Source: Flavobacteriales bacterium UBA2104
Lineage (GTDB): Bacteria; Bacteroidota; Bacteroidia; Flavobacteriales_D; Crocinitomicaceae
Direction of reading: 5' to 3'
Assembly: GCA_002331485.1 (NCBI GenBank)
Contig: DCYS01000017.1
Coordinates: 20,760-77,116 of the forward strand
Length of the DNA stretch: 56,357 bases
Made by a program: the position numbers and the translations under genes. The stretch's first letter is position 1. Each line of letters begins with the position of its first letter. Shown piece by piece: positions 33,013 through 42,423 of this stretch. The notes beneath the pieces were generated by a model, which saw nothing but the letters and a program-made list of their open reading frames with translations, did not search any database and was not told the origin of the DNA.

Positions 33013-35439
33013 TTATCTGGTTACTACGAGCTTCTTTTGAAACCTTCTACCCTTCTTAAAAATATTGATAATATAAACACCTTCTGAGAAATTCGAAACA
33101 TTGATATTTTCTTTACCCATAAGCTCATGTCGTTCAAGCAGCACAGCCCCGATCGTATTTGTAATAGTCATTGAATATCGACCATCATACCCTGGTTCTA
33201 AAACAACATTATTATTTGCAGGGTTTGGGTAAATCGCTACTGACCAAGAATATTCGTCTAATCCCACATCATCTCCTTCTGTACCATATCTTGGTTTATT
33301 TGACCGTGATGAATTGTAATCCTGAGCCTTTACAGCAGAACATAAACCAGGTGTCTTAATCTCTACCATATATGAAACAGCACTATCCGCGGCTGGTGGA
33401 AAATCAGTATATGTAAAATTCAAGAACGAAACAGAATCTACTAAGTCCCAATTATTTTGATCGTCGAGATCTCTGTAGATATAATAGTATTGAAACGGAA
33501 AACCTTCGTAAGTATCCCATATCAGATTTACTTCACCTTGAGTTCCTTGATTTACTGTTAAGTGCATAGTTTCGTGGAATTCACTCAATGCACTTTCATT
33601 ACCACACAGATCAACAGAAGAAACCTTATAACGATAGGAAGTAATATTTGGATTAATACCAACGGTGGTGTCAATAAATTGACTGATGGAATCGTACGAT
33701 CGAGATCCAACGTGATAGTAATTAGATCCTGCCTGTCTGTAGATCCTAAAACTATCGATTGTCGTTGTAAGCGGCTTATCCCATACAACGATGTTGTGGG
33801 AAGAAGTATCATCAACAGTAACCATGCAGATATCCGGAATAATATTGTTAACTGCCGTATTCACAAGGATCGGTTCAGAAGTGTAAGCACATCCATTTGT
33901 ATTATAAGCTGTCAAATAATACGCTCCAGAATCTGAAACTGATATAGAAGGAGTTGTCTCACCGTTACTCCATGAGTAAGCAGCATAACTATTGTCCGGT
34001 TCAAGTGTCAGTGAACTACCGAAACAAATCGTAGAATCATTAAACGGCATTGGAAGAATGTCTGAACCACATGCAGACTCATCTATTTTACCTATAAACT
34101 TGAAGCCTACTATGTCTTCTGAAATCGTATCGAGCTGCAAGGGATCATCGTTGGTATACATTGTACCTCCAATATAAACACCATTTATACCTTTAACTCC
34201 TAATTCTGAATCCCAAGCGTCGTAGTTTGTACTTTTAAAATACATTAGATCTCCGAGCTGATTTAGTTTTATTAGACCTCCAGCTGACTCATATTCAGGA
34301 CCTGTGGTGTACCAGGAGTTATTGATTAGAACGGAGTCAGAAAGACTAGCTAAAAAATACAATCTATCGTTATCATCTATTCTCGATTCAGAAGCATAAT
34401 CCTGACCAGGAGAGTTAAATGCCTGTGCCCACAAGAGATCTCCATCGTTTGTATATTTTGCCGCGTAGCAATCTGTAACACCGGTACTACTGTAAGTTAC
34501 GCCTGCCCCAGATGCTATGTATCCTTCGAAAGAACCAGTTATAGAAAAACCTCCATTCGAGAAAGGGTTTACACTCATAGTCTCAATGAGAAATGGATCA
34601 CTTGCATCTGTTGAGATTTCCTTATGCCATAAAAGTCCACCAGTAGCATCCAGCTTAGCGACAAAGAAATCTGGATCAAATGCATCACTTGAAATTACAG
34701 TTCCATCAATATCAATTAATCCAAAATGTGATCCCACCATGCAATACTCCCCATCACTGGTTTGAATAAAGGATGCAGCAGAAACATGAGAAGATGACCC
34801 TAGTGATTTTGCATGTTTTATGCTCATCAAGCTTCCATTAACTCCTGATAATTTGAGGTAAAAAGCATCCCCACCACCCTGTACGGTAGCATTAAAGTTA
34901 TCAACTTCGAAATTAGAATTGCTTGGAGCAGTCAGACAAAATAAAATATCATCATTTGCTGTTAATTCGAGATCTAAACTACGTGATAGCCCTGATAAAC
35001 TCATAATTGCTGCATTTCCTATATCTTGTTGCCACAACAAGCTACCTTGAGGGTCGAGCTTTGCGATTAGGACTCCCTGACTGTAAGGAACTGTCATGAT
35101 ATTACCTTCGTAATTAATATTTCCCTGTGCCGCCGTATATCTTATTGCAATGTAGGAGTTCCCAAGATCATCTACTGCCAATTTATACATGGAACTACTA
35201 GGACCGACATCGAAAATGAATTTATTATGCCAGATCGTATCTCCTTGTGGATTTCGCTTAACGACATCCAATTCATCTCCGGTATTCATTTGCAATGAAT
35301 AACTATTTCCAGCTCCATCTGATTTTATCTTTGGTGTCGCCATAATGATCGAGCCATCAAAATTATGCGCCCACTCCCAAGTCTGGGCAAATGACGTCAA
35401 ACTCAGTAAAACGGTAGCAACAAGCAGTAATCCTTTCAT
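33013..35439 (-). CDS. large secreted protein with T9SS type A sorting domain
   Basis: The 808-residue protein has a signal peptide ending SFAQT. Beta-propeller-like repeats of the SBBP type follow (AKLDPQGSLLWQQD, AKLDATGGLLWHKE, AKYTNDGDLLWAQ). An Ig/PKD-like segment follows (SYAAYSWSNGETTPSISVSDSGAYYLTAYNTNGC), then two fibronectin-III-like units around residues 540-700. The type A sorting domain opens at VAIYPNPANNNVVL and ends RFQKKLVVTR. It looks like a surface record-type protein; ligand unknown. Confidence 0.85.
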   Translation of the reverse strand: MKGLLLVATVLLSLTSFAQTWEWAHNFDGSIIMATPKIKSDGAGNSYSLQMNTGDELDVVKRNPQGDTIWHNKFIFDVGPSSSMYKLAVDDLGNSYIAIRYTAAQGNINYEGNIMTVPYSQGVLIAKLDPQGSLLWQQDIGNAAIMSLSGLSRSLDLELTANDDILFCLTAPSNSNFEVDNFNATVQGGGDAFYLKLSGVNGSLMSIKHAKSLGSSSHVSAASFIQTSDGEYCMVGSHFGLIDIDGTVISSDAFDPDFFVAKLDATGGLLWHKEISTDASDPFLIETMSVNPFSNGGFSITGSFEGYIASGAGVTYSSTGVTDCYAAKYTNDGDLLWAQAFNSPGQDYASESRIDDNDRLYFLASLSDSVLINNSWYTTGPEYESAGGLIKLNQLGDLMYFKSTNYDAWDSELGVKGINGVYIGGTMYTNDDPLQLDTISEDIVGFKFIGKIDESACGSDILPMPFNDSTICFGSSLTLEPDNSYAAYSWSNGETTPSISVSDSGAYYLTAYNTNGCAYTSEPILVNTAVNNIIPDICMVTVDDTSSHNIVVWDKPLTTTIDSFRIYRQAGSNYYHVGSRSYDSISQFIDTTVGINPNITSYRYKVSSVDLCGNESALSEFHETMHLTVNQGTQGEVNLIWDTYEGFPFQYYYIYRDLDDQNNWDLVDSVSFLNFTYTDFPPAADSAVSYMVEIKTPGLCSAVKAQDYNSSRSNKPRYGTEGDDVGLDEYSWSVAIYPNPANNNVVLEPGYDGRYSMTITNTIGAVLLERHELMGKENINVSNFSEGVYIINIFKKGRRFQKKLVVTR

Positions 35440-35569
35440 AATTGTTTGATTTGGAGTTTAATACAGTAGATTATTTCATTTTTAAATAATGCTCTAAAGT
35501 ATTAATGTTTAATGAATTATCAAAAGAAGATAGATTGGATAATTTATATGCAAACCGATGTATTGCTAT

Positions 35570-35662
35570 GAAAACAACAGTGGGGGCGTATTGCTTTGAA
35601 AAAACCAGTGGGGGCGTATTGCAATACGCCCCCACTGTTGTTTTATAAGCCCCCACTGGTTT
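35570..35662 (-). repeat. rearranged GTGGGGGCGTATTG palindrome cluster
   Basis: Four arms lie in order: 35570-35593 (CAACAGTGGGGGCGTATTG), 35602-35621 (CCAGTGGGGGCGTATTG), 35622-35644 (CAATACGCCCCCACTGTTG), 35649-35662 (GCCCCCACTGGTTT). The first and third are perfect partners over 23 bp, the second and fourth over 14 bp, and the second and third form a 32-bp palindrome. It lies just after the stop of the 37171-35666 gene and probably ends its transcript. Confidence 0.85.
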
Positions 35663-35665
35663 ATT

Positions 35666-37171
35666 TTATTCAACCTCTATTCCATCCAGCTTAGCCAAAC
35701 GTGGTTTAAGGTCCTTGAGCTCTACCTCTTCAAAAGCTGCAGGTGGCGCAGCTTCCCCAACTGTAGTTTCAACAATAGACAGCAGCACTTTATCCTCCTT
35801 GGTCTTCATAACCACATGATAAACCGGAGCATTCTTCGGAACATTTCTAAATACATTTGGTTGAGGGTAATTACTTGAAGGGAATATGCACTTTTCTTTC
35901 TTGAAGACCAATGAGGTGTAAATATCGGTTTCTGTCAAACCAGTTTTCATTGTGATTAAATCATTCCGATTTGTAAATTCATCACAATTTACCCATCCTA
36001 GCTTAGCTGAATTAAAACCATAATAACCAAGGTCAGTTGAATTTGCCTTACCTTTCTTTATCCGGTCTTCACTTATTTTTGCTCGAAGATCCTCATAATT
36101 GTCGACTCCCAGGCTGTCCATTAGCTCCTTTAAGCTCTTGCCGTTGTAGCCTTCTAGATACGGATCATTTGGAAAACCCCTTCGATCTCCTTGAAAAGTA
36201 AATGCAGCTCCCAGCCACTCCAAAAAACCATCAAATCGATTTCTAAAGGTTTTTCGCGGTGGAGGAATTAAAGCATTATTCGAATCTATAATTCTCAATC
36301 TAGAGTCAGGAATGTAAACCATATCGCTACTTACATCACCAGTATGCAGCTCATCTTTTGCCAGCTCCCAATTCATATTATCAGATGCGTCTTTTTCTCC
36401 ATAAAACAACTTCATTGACTCGCTCCTATCCATTGTTGGCATTAATACAGTAATAGGTTTATTGGGCTGTATACTTTTACCTGATTCATTAAGGGCTTCC
36501 GTTTTCAACATTCCACCAGTTTTCAGTCGATGACCATTAGAGGTCGTTGTAAGACGTTCACCTATCATGTCCGCATAAGAATAGACTTCTTTAACTTTGA
36601 ATAATACTTTTTCCTCAGTCGAATCGAATGTATTCTTGTCGAAAATAAACACCGTTCCCTCCTCTAATACTAAAATTGTATCTTCATCATTTCGAATCGA
36701 GAACACTTGTTCATTAGCTTCTAATTCTGAATAGACTTCATCAATCGTTAGGTTGTTTTTATGTTCTCTGGAATTTTTAAAAGGATCATAAATAAATAAC
36801 AATTCTACTCTTCTATTTTTTTGTTTTCCCGCTGAGCTTAAATTAGAAGTAATCGGCGAGCTCTCACCAAAATAATTTATCTCAATCTCCACATTGACTG
36901 AACTTTCTATCGCATTCTTAACATTTAAAACTCTGCGATGTGAAAGTTCTCTATTATAGTCCATGGAACCATCACTATCTGTATGACCAGCAAGTATGAC
37001 TTTATTCAATGAGGAAGTATTTTGCAACAAATTATCAACTTTTTTCATTTCGTCAGCAGTAGCTACAGAATCGTTGACGTTGAAATAAACATTGACCTTT
37101 AGCGTATCTTGAGTAAACGAAGATAGACAATAGAAAAGTGAAGTAATGAAAAGAAATAGGTACTTAAGCAT
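35666..37171 (-). CDS. OmpA-domain protein with long C-terminal extension
   Basis: The 501-residue protein has a signal peptide ending FTQD. An OmpA-like peptidoglycan-binding domain is at the N-terminal side (about 25-130): VILAGHTDSDGSMDYNRELSHRRVLNVKNAI, then NYFGESSP and KQKNRRVELLFIYD. The remaining 370 residues have no family I recognise (blocks include LRIIDSNNALIPPPRKTFRNRFDGFLEWLG). An OmpA domain at the start rather than the end is unusual. It is likely a peptidoglycan-anchored periplasmic protein. Confidence 0.75.
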   Translation of the reverse strand: MLKYLFLFITSLFYCLSSFTQDTLKVNVYFNVNDSVATADEMKKVDNLLQNTSSLNKVILAGHTDSDGSMDYNRELSHRRVLNVKNAIESSVNVEIEINYFGESSPITSNLSSAGKQKNRRVELLFIYDPFKNSREHKNNLTIDEVYSELEANEQVFSIRNDEDTILVLEEGTVFIFDKNTFDSTEEKVLFKVKEVYSYADMIGERLTTTSNGHRLKTGGMLKTEALNESGKSIQPNKPITVLMPTMDRSESMKLFYGEKDASDNMNWELAKDELHTGDVSSDMVYIPDSRLRIIDSNNALIPPPRKTFRNRFDGFLEWLGAAFTFQGDRRGFPNDPYLEGYNGKSLKELMDSLGVDNYEDLRAKISEDRIKKGKANSTDLGYYGFNSAKLGWVNCDEFTNRNDLITMKTGLTETDIYTSLVFKKEKCIFPSSNYPQPNVFRNVPKNAPVYHVVMKTKEDKVLLSIVETTVGEAAPPAAFEEVELKDLKPRLAKLDGIEVE

Positions 37172-37249
37172 AAGTATTGATTTTTATTCATAACGAACTT
37201 CAAGCAATACTTATTATAAATTTCACGTGCGCAAGAAAAGGATTAATTC

Positions 37250-37257
37250 TATATTTG
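37250..37257 (+). promoter_or_regulatory. -7 element TATATTTG
   Basis: A full match to TAnnTTTG, 20 bp before the start at 37277. No clear -33 TTG. Confidence 0.4.
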
Positions 37258-37276
37258 AATAAAATCTACCACTGAC

Positions 37277-38131
37277 ATGTCAAGAATAAATACTCTCTTT
37301 CTAGTAACGTTTTTCTTAACGATAATTACGAGTTGCAATAGCAATAAAGTTGAAGAACCCTGCGATTGTGAAAATTATTACCAAATATCTATAAGAAAGA
37401 ATAATGCTTTAATAGAATTTCATGAAGCATACACAGGAGAAAACATCTCTGATTTTCTAAATTTAGTATTGACTGATTCTCTGTTGTTTGAAGATTCAGT
37501 AATTGAGATGTCTATTGAGGAATTTTTTCAAGTTTTCACAGTTAATATCAGTGCTAACAGTCAATTCAATAATTCTCCGCAGATCGGTTTTGCAGAAGCA
37601 AAGGATACTGCAGCAATAAAACAAGTTTTCGAACGAGGTCAATACTACCACTGGACTGATTTATATCCCATTCGTTTTTTATGGAGTAAGAATCCAGATT
37701 TTTTCGCGCACAGTGAAGAGGATCTTTATGCACTTTATGCAATCAATACGGAAACAGCTGATGGTATTAGCATAAATGAGGAGGCTATAAAAAATGCAAC
37801 TGCTAGATTTGATGCAAACTTTAACGAACAGGTAGTAGAACTTGAAATGAACGAAAAAGGAAAAAAACAATGGGGTCTTTACACCCAACAAAATGTCGGC
37901 AACTTTATTGCCATGATTAGTTTCAATAAAGTAATGAGTGCACCCGTAATAAACGGACCAATAACAGGTGGTTTCACAGTAATATCTGGTGGTATGACCA
38001 AGGATGAGGCTGAGGAATTGTCGCAATTTTTCAATTGCTCTAAAATGATACGAGATATGGGTAAAGAAGATTTTGAAAAACAACTCCGGAATTGTAGAAA
38101 AATTACACCATCTGCTAATGCAGGTTTGTAA
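37277..38131 (+). CDS. lipoprotein with SecDF P1-head-like domain
   Basis: The 284-residue protein has a lipobox ITSC (Cys20), so it is membrane-anchored. The C-terminal half (about 160-270) resembles the periplasmic P1 head of SecD: VVELEMNEKGKKQWGLYTQQNVGNFIAMISFNKVMSAPVINGPITGGFTVISGGMTKDEAEELSQFF is the strand pattern with the paired VISAPVI and ITGG blocks. The N-terminal half (about 25-150) is unrecognised. It stands alone, without the secretion channel. Function is unknown; the head domain in SecD contacts translocating substrates. Confidence 0.7.
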   Translation: MSRINTLFLVTFFLTIITSCNSNKVEEPCDCENYYQISIRKNNALIEFHEAYTGENISDFLNLVLTDSLLFEDSVIEMSIEEFFQVFTVNISANSQFNNSPQIGFAEAKDTAAIKQVFERGQYYHWTDLYPIRFLWSKNPDFFAHSEEDLYALYAINTETADGISINEEAIKNATARFDANFNEQVVELEMNEKGKKQWGLYTQQNVGNFIAMISFNKVMSAPVINGPITGGFTVISGGMTKDEAEELSQFFNCSKMIRDMGKEDFEKQLRNCRKITPSANAGL

Positions 38132-38212
38132 ATAGAAAGAGACGTAAAAAAATTCAAATATTGAGGTTGAACTGAAATATACCTTCTCTTATTTTCTCTA
38201 ATTTTTTAATAG

Positions 38213-38220
38213 TATATTTG
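38213..38220 (+). promoter_or_regulatory. -7 element TATATTTG
   Basis: A full match to TAnnTTTG, 27 bp before the start at 38248. Confidence 0.4.
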
Positions 38221-38247
38221 CCTTCAACTTGAACTTATCACATTCAG

Positions 38248-38922
38248 ATGAAACACCTATTGATTATTTTGATTCTATCGATTTCAATCCATTCGTTTGG
38301 CCAACGAGAACAATTCCGATCCATGGCTGGATTATCATTCTCATCATATGACTATGGTTTAGTAAACTTCGGCGCGCATGGTGCTTTGCATTATGTGAAA
38401 ATTAGTGATCGACTTGCCTATTTTTCAACTGGTCTAGAATATGTCGGGAAAGGTGAGAAAAATTTTAGTTCTCCTTTAGACCCTGAAGAAAAATATGCTA
38501 AGAAGAGAACAATAGAACAAAACTTTTTATCTGTTCCTTTCACTTTTGGAATTCACGGTACGACTCAGTTTTATTATGCGATCGAAGGTGGTCCATTATT
38601 CAGTTTCCTCGTTAATGCAAATGAAAGAAGAATATGGAATGATGAGTTCCATCAATTTTTAGAGATTACAAGAGAAAATATATCAGATGAGCTAGGCCGC
38701 TTTTATTTGAGTGGTTTATTACAATTCAACATAGGATATCACATCACAGAACAACATACCGTTCAGCTCTGCTCGAGGTTTTCTTTTGGAATAATCCAAA
38801 CCAACGATCCTAACCCATATCCATGGGAAGATCAGGATCCAATCAAAAGATATAATGAGATATCAGGCGTTGTCTCACTTAGTTATGCTTACACAATCGA
38901 GAAGCTAGCATTTAGAAGATGA
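38248..38922 (+). CDS. porin-like outer-membrane beta-barrel protein, paralog 1
   Basis: The 224-residue protein has a signal peptide ending HSFGQ. Alternating hydrophobic-polar strands fit an outer-membrane beta-barrel of the small porin/OmpW-like group. It ends in the beta-strand VVSLSYAYTIEKLAFRR. About half of its residues match its neighbour at 39107 (shared blocks: GLEYVGKGEK, NFLSVP, RIWNDEF, QLCSRF, TNDPNP). Ligand or function unknown; an insertion of the barrel by the BAM complex is expected. Confidence 0.72.
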   Translation: MKHLLIILILSISIHSFGQREQFRSMAGLSFSSYDYGLVNFGAHGALHYVKISDRLAYFSTGLEYVGKGEKNFSSPLDPEEKYAKKRTIEQNFLSVPFTFGIHGTTQFYYAIEGGPLFSFLVNANERRIWNDEFHQFLEITRENISDELGRFYLSGLLQFNIGYHITEQHTVQLCSRFSFGIIQTNDPNPYPWEDQDPIKRYNEISGVVSLSYAYTIEKLAFRR

Positions 38923-39047
38923 TAATCTAAAGTGTTGAATACTAGTGATTTTTGTGCCAGAACAATACTAAAGTTCATTCAAATTAATTCTATAGATAAA
39001 ATTCAGGAAGATCGAAAGCCTACATGTTGATTGATTCTAAACAATAC

Positions 39048-39079
39048 TTGACCAACTCTATTTTTTAACCTTATATTAG
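39048..39079 (+). promoter_or_regulatory. candidate promoter TTG-N21-TATATTAG
   Basis: TTG at 39048-39050 and TATATTAG at 39072-39079 (one mismatch) lie 27 bp before the start at 39107, in the same place as the -7 box of paralog 1. Confidence 0.4.
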
Positions 39080-39106
39080 TTGAGAACTTTAACTTAATCC
39101 ATTCAA

Positions 39107-39784
39107 ATGAAACACCTTTTAATAATTTCGATTTTGTCGATTTCAATCTATTCTATTGGACAACGTGAACAAATCAGGTCTATGGCTGGGTTTGCCTTTT
39201 CCAAAGTAGATGAATCATCTTTAAGGTTTGGTCCACACGCCGGACTTAATTACGTTCATTTCAATAGAGACATAACCTATTTCACAGTTGGCTTAGAATA
39301 TGTCGGTAAAGGAGAAAAGTACCATTATTTCAATCATACTGGACAAGAAGGCCTTTACACCTCACAACTCATTATTGCCCAGAACTTTCTGTCGGTTCCC
39401 ATGACTTGTGGTCTTCACAATAACTCTCCCATATTTTATTCAGTTGAGGCGGGTCTTCTTTTAAGGTTTCTTCTAAGTGCGAGCGAAAAACGAATATGGA
39501 ATGATGAGTTTGATCAATTTGCAGAGTTTACGACAAAAAATATAACTTCAGAATCTGGTCGTTTGCATTTCGGTGGACTCATTCAATTAAACGTGGGTTA
39601 TGATATCACCGAACGTCACACAATACAACTCTGTTCCCGCTTTGCATTTGGCATTTTAAGAACCAATGACCCCAATCCTGGTCCTAATGAATCGAAATAT
39701 CCAGTCATTAGACATCTTGATATGTCTGGAGTGTTTTCACTCAGTTATGCGCACACACTCAATGGTTCCGAATTGAAAAGATAA
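39107..39784 (+). CDS. porin-like outer-membrane beta-barrel protein, paralog 2
   Basis: The 225-residue protein has a leader (MKHLLIISILSISIYSIGQREQ) nearly the same as paralog 1, and the same barrel blocks (GLEYVGKGEK, NFLSVPM, LRFLLSASEKRIWNDEFDQF, QLCSRFAFGI, TNDPNP). The two genes are a tandem duplication 185 bp apart. A perfect palindrome, probably a terminator, lies 99 bp after the stop. Confidence 0.72.
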   Translation: MKHLLIISILSISIYSIGQREQIRSMAGFAFSKVDESSLRFGPHAGLNYVHFNRDITYFTVGLEYVGKGEKYHYFNHTGQEGLYTSQLIIAQNFLSVPMTCGLHNNSPIFYSVEAGLLLRFLLSASEKRIWNDEFDQFAEFTTKNITSESGRLHFGGLIQLNVGYDITERHTIQLCSRFAFGILRTNDPNPGPNESKYPVIRHLDMSGVFSLSYAHTLNGSELKR

Positions 39785-39882
39785 GTTAGTAATGTCTTCA
39801 TTTTTATTTGATTTAGTTTGACCAAAAAACGGAAGATCTTTTACTCGTTACAAAGTTTTGAGATGAAAAAATTAAGAATATA

Positions 39883-39924
39883 AAAACCAGTGGGGGCGTA
39901 TTGCAATACGCCCCCACTGGTTTT
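39883..39924 (+). terminator. 42-bp perfect palindrome, likely terminator
   Basis: The two 21-bp arms are exact complements with no loop; the core is CCAGTGGGGGCGTATTG and its mirror, with AAAA at one end and TTTT at the other. It lies after the stop at 39784 and before the pseudogene. The same arms recur at 35570-35662. Confidence 0.85.
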
Positions 39925-40011
39925 AATTCCCCATAGATTTTATATGTTAAAATATTGAAGCCAGACAATACTCAATAGCTATCTTCGTTTGGAATAAAAA
40001 ATAATCAACTC

Positions 40012-40653
40012 ATGAATAATTTAATCATCACGGCATTAGCTGTTGTAATTAGTCAAGTCTCTTTTAGTCAACATGAAATTGGAATCCGAGGAGGATTAGC
40101 GGCTTCACAAATCACCCCTGCAACCGGATAAGGAAAACTCGGAGCCTACTTCAATGTGAATTATGGCCATCGTTTAACCGAACATTTCTCGTTGAGAACA
40201 GGGTTCGAGATAGAAAGAAAGGGTGATATCCAGATTACCAATTACTCATCAAGTGATGGTACAGCATATCGAAGTGAATCTGATTTAGAACTGGAATATT
40301 ACTCTTTACCGCTGTTTGTTCAGTACAGGTTTGGTAACAAAATCTTCGGTGCTGTTAATGCAGGTTTAGTAGGAAGATATCTTGACCATGCGATTGGTAA
40401 AACTACTGTGAATTCTAATGACACGCTGATAAACTTTTGTAGTACTGCAACAGCAAATAATTACAAGAAATTCGACCTAGCCGGACTCGTTGAACTATCC
40501 GGAGGATACAATTTCAATGGTGGACATGCAATATCACTCACAGCGCGTTTAAGTCATGGACTGGTAAACATATACCAAAATCTTCCAACACAAGCGACTC
40601 CAAAGCGAAACAGAGGAGTTTTACTTGCATTAGGGTATACGTATCGATTTTAA
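40012..40653 (+). pseudogene. third porin-like paralog with an in-frame stop
   Basis: From ATG 40012 the frame reads a signal peptide (MNNLIITALAVVISQVSFSQ) and HEIGIRGGLAASQITPATG, then a TAA at 40129-40131. The same frame then continues as GKLGAYFNVNYGHRLTEHFSLRTG to a barrel-like end (LALGYTYRF) at 40653. No frameshift is needed: a single nonsense base change explains it. The part after the stop could start at the GTG at 40156, but would then lack a leader. Related to paralogs 1 and 2 by placement and general type (barrel), with weaker sequence likeness. A sequencing error is possible. Confidence 0.72.
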
Positions 40654-40657
40654 TAAC

Positions 40658-42397
40658 TTACTTCACTACAGGCAAGGTTACAAATGAATGCAATTCGGCA
40701 TTTCGAAAAATAGAGAGGGTTGGTTTTCCGCGTTTAGGAAGTTTATCAAAGGTATCCTTATCTGCACCAGCAATGGCAATTCGAAGCCTATATCCTTTTT
40801 TGATCAAAACTGAAGTAGGCATTAAATTAAGGACGATCTTGCTAGAAGCTCCAGGCAACATAGGTTGTTCATCTCTTTTACGAAAGGAATGCAAGTGATC
40901 GTTGTATCCGTCACCAGTAATTTTATGATGGATCAGTCTTAGACCACCTTCGGTAACATAAATACTATTCCCCTGATCGTCTAGGACCTCAAGATACACG
41001 AGAACAGCACCATCTTCATGCGTTGAGGCTAATTCTAACGTAATCTTTGGCGTTCCTGTGATCTGAAGATCTTCTTCGAGTGGTGGTGTTGTATAAGTTA
41101 ACATACGAGCATCCATTTCCTGACGCTGATTTAAACTTAGAACCGGATCTCCCATTTGTGTTGTCCATCTATTCCGTTCTCCTGTAGTTACTCCAAAACC
41201 CACCTTATACTCATCCATACCAGTTATTTCCTCGGGTTTTTCAAGCGATAAACCTCCGTCTTTCTGAAAGTAGAAATTAGCCATTTCGGTGCCTTCAACA
41301 GGCCATTGATCAGATTCATGGAACTTCTCTTCTCCCATATTATAATACCTAACCATCGGCCAATCATCTACACCGTTATCTTCACCCTTGAGATGATGAT
41401 CAAAGAACTCCAGTTGCATTTTACATTGAACTTCATATCTAGGAGTTGGATATATTGTGCTGTCTCCAACAACAAATGGACTGGCATGAGACCAGCCACC
41501 GTGTGATGTTGACATAAATAATACTTTCTGATCATTCGAAAAGTTTTTCAACCGTTCTATAGCTCCTTCTGCGGTCCCTGCATCCATCCAGCTCACAGGA
41601 ATGAACATAGGCACATCGGACTCTTCGATTTCATCCTTCCAGTTGATCACAGAGCATTCATCATAACCATAACTTCCCATATCTTCATCGCGAAACTCAG
41701 CTTTCTTGGTCGTACGATATACTTTTAGATTCTTGCGATGATCCTTTTTGACTTGTTTTGGTAGCTTCTCTCCTACTGGTCGTACTTCGCTTCTCAGGAA
41801 AAATGAACGATTACGATCCAACCAACGAACGTAAAGTCCCCATTTACGGATAAAACTACTTGCCAACATTCCATACGGTCTTACAGAACTTCGGTATAAA
41901 TCAAAATCAGACCAACCTGGAATGACCGCTTTAACTGCTGGATGCTTTGTTGCACATAATAATTCAGCAGTAGTTCCCGTATAGGAAGTACCATAAGCAC
42001 CAACTTTACCATTCGACCATGATTGAGCAACGATCCAGTCTAAAACCTCACCGGCATCTTCTACTTCCTGAGGTTGGTATTCCGACAATCGCGTTCCGTA
42101 AGATGCCCCTGAACCGCGGGTATCAACTACAACGATCACATATCCATTTTCAGAAAATAATTTTGAAATTCCGTAGAGTTTTGGAGATTCATCTTTGGTC
42201 TTTCTAGTTTGAGATGATCGCCAATACCGTTCAAATTGAACCAAAACGGGAAGTTTTTCTCCCTCTAAACTATCTGGAATGTATACGTCTGCAGCTAATT
42301 GAACACCATCAGACATTTTGATGTAATGGGATGAGAAGGATTGTGCGCTAAGTAGATGAATACCAAACGAACATAAGAGGATAGCTATTAATTTCAT
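40658..42397 (-). CDS. CocE/NonD family hydrolase (X-Pro dipeptidyl-peptidase S15 fold)
   Basis: The 579-residue protein has a signal peptide ending LSAQ. The alpha/beta-hydrolase part shows VVVDTRGSGASYG (89-101), the nucleophile GTSYTG with Ser138, and PMFIPVSWMDAGTAEGAIE. The C-terminal jelly-roll (about 400-579) is the X-Pro peptidase C-domain (GYRLRIAIAGADKD). Members cleave acyl esters or X-Pro dipeptides; here the substrate is open. It starts 26 bp after the VWA gene on the same strand, so the two are probably co-transcribed. Confidence 0.85.
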   Translation of the reverse strand: MKLIAILLCSFGIHLLSAQSFSSHYIKMSDGVQLAADVYIPDSLEGEKLPVLVQFERYWRSSQTRKTKDESPKLYGISKLFSENGYVIVVVDTRGSGASYGTRLSEYQPQEVEDAGEVLDWIVAQSWSNGKVGAYGTSYTGTTAELLCATKHPAVKAVIPGWSDFDLYRSSVRPYGMLASSFIRKWGLYVRWLDRNRSFFLRSEVRPVGEKLPKQVKKDHRKNLKVYRTTKKAEFRDEDMGSYGYDECSVINWKDEIEESDVPMFIPVSWMDAGTAEGAIERLKNFSNDQKVLFMSTSHGGWSHASPFVVGDSTIYPTPRYEVQCKMQLEFFDHHLKGEDNGVDDWPMVRYYNMGEEKFHESDQWPVEGTEMANFYFQKDGGLSLEKPEEITGMDEYKVGFGVTTGERNRWTTQMGDPVLSLNQRQEMDARMLTYTTPPLEEDLQITGTPKITLELASTHEDGAVLVYLEVLDDQGNSIYVTEGGLRLIHHKITGDGYNDHLHSFRKRDEQPMLPGASSKIVLNLMPTSVLIKKGYRLRIAIAGADKDTFDKLPKRGKPTLSIFRNAELHSFVTLPVVK

Positions 42398-42423
42398 CCG
42401 ATAAATTTAGTAAAACCTTACCA

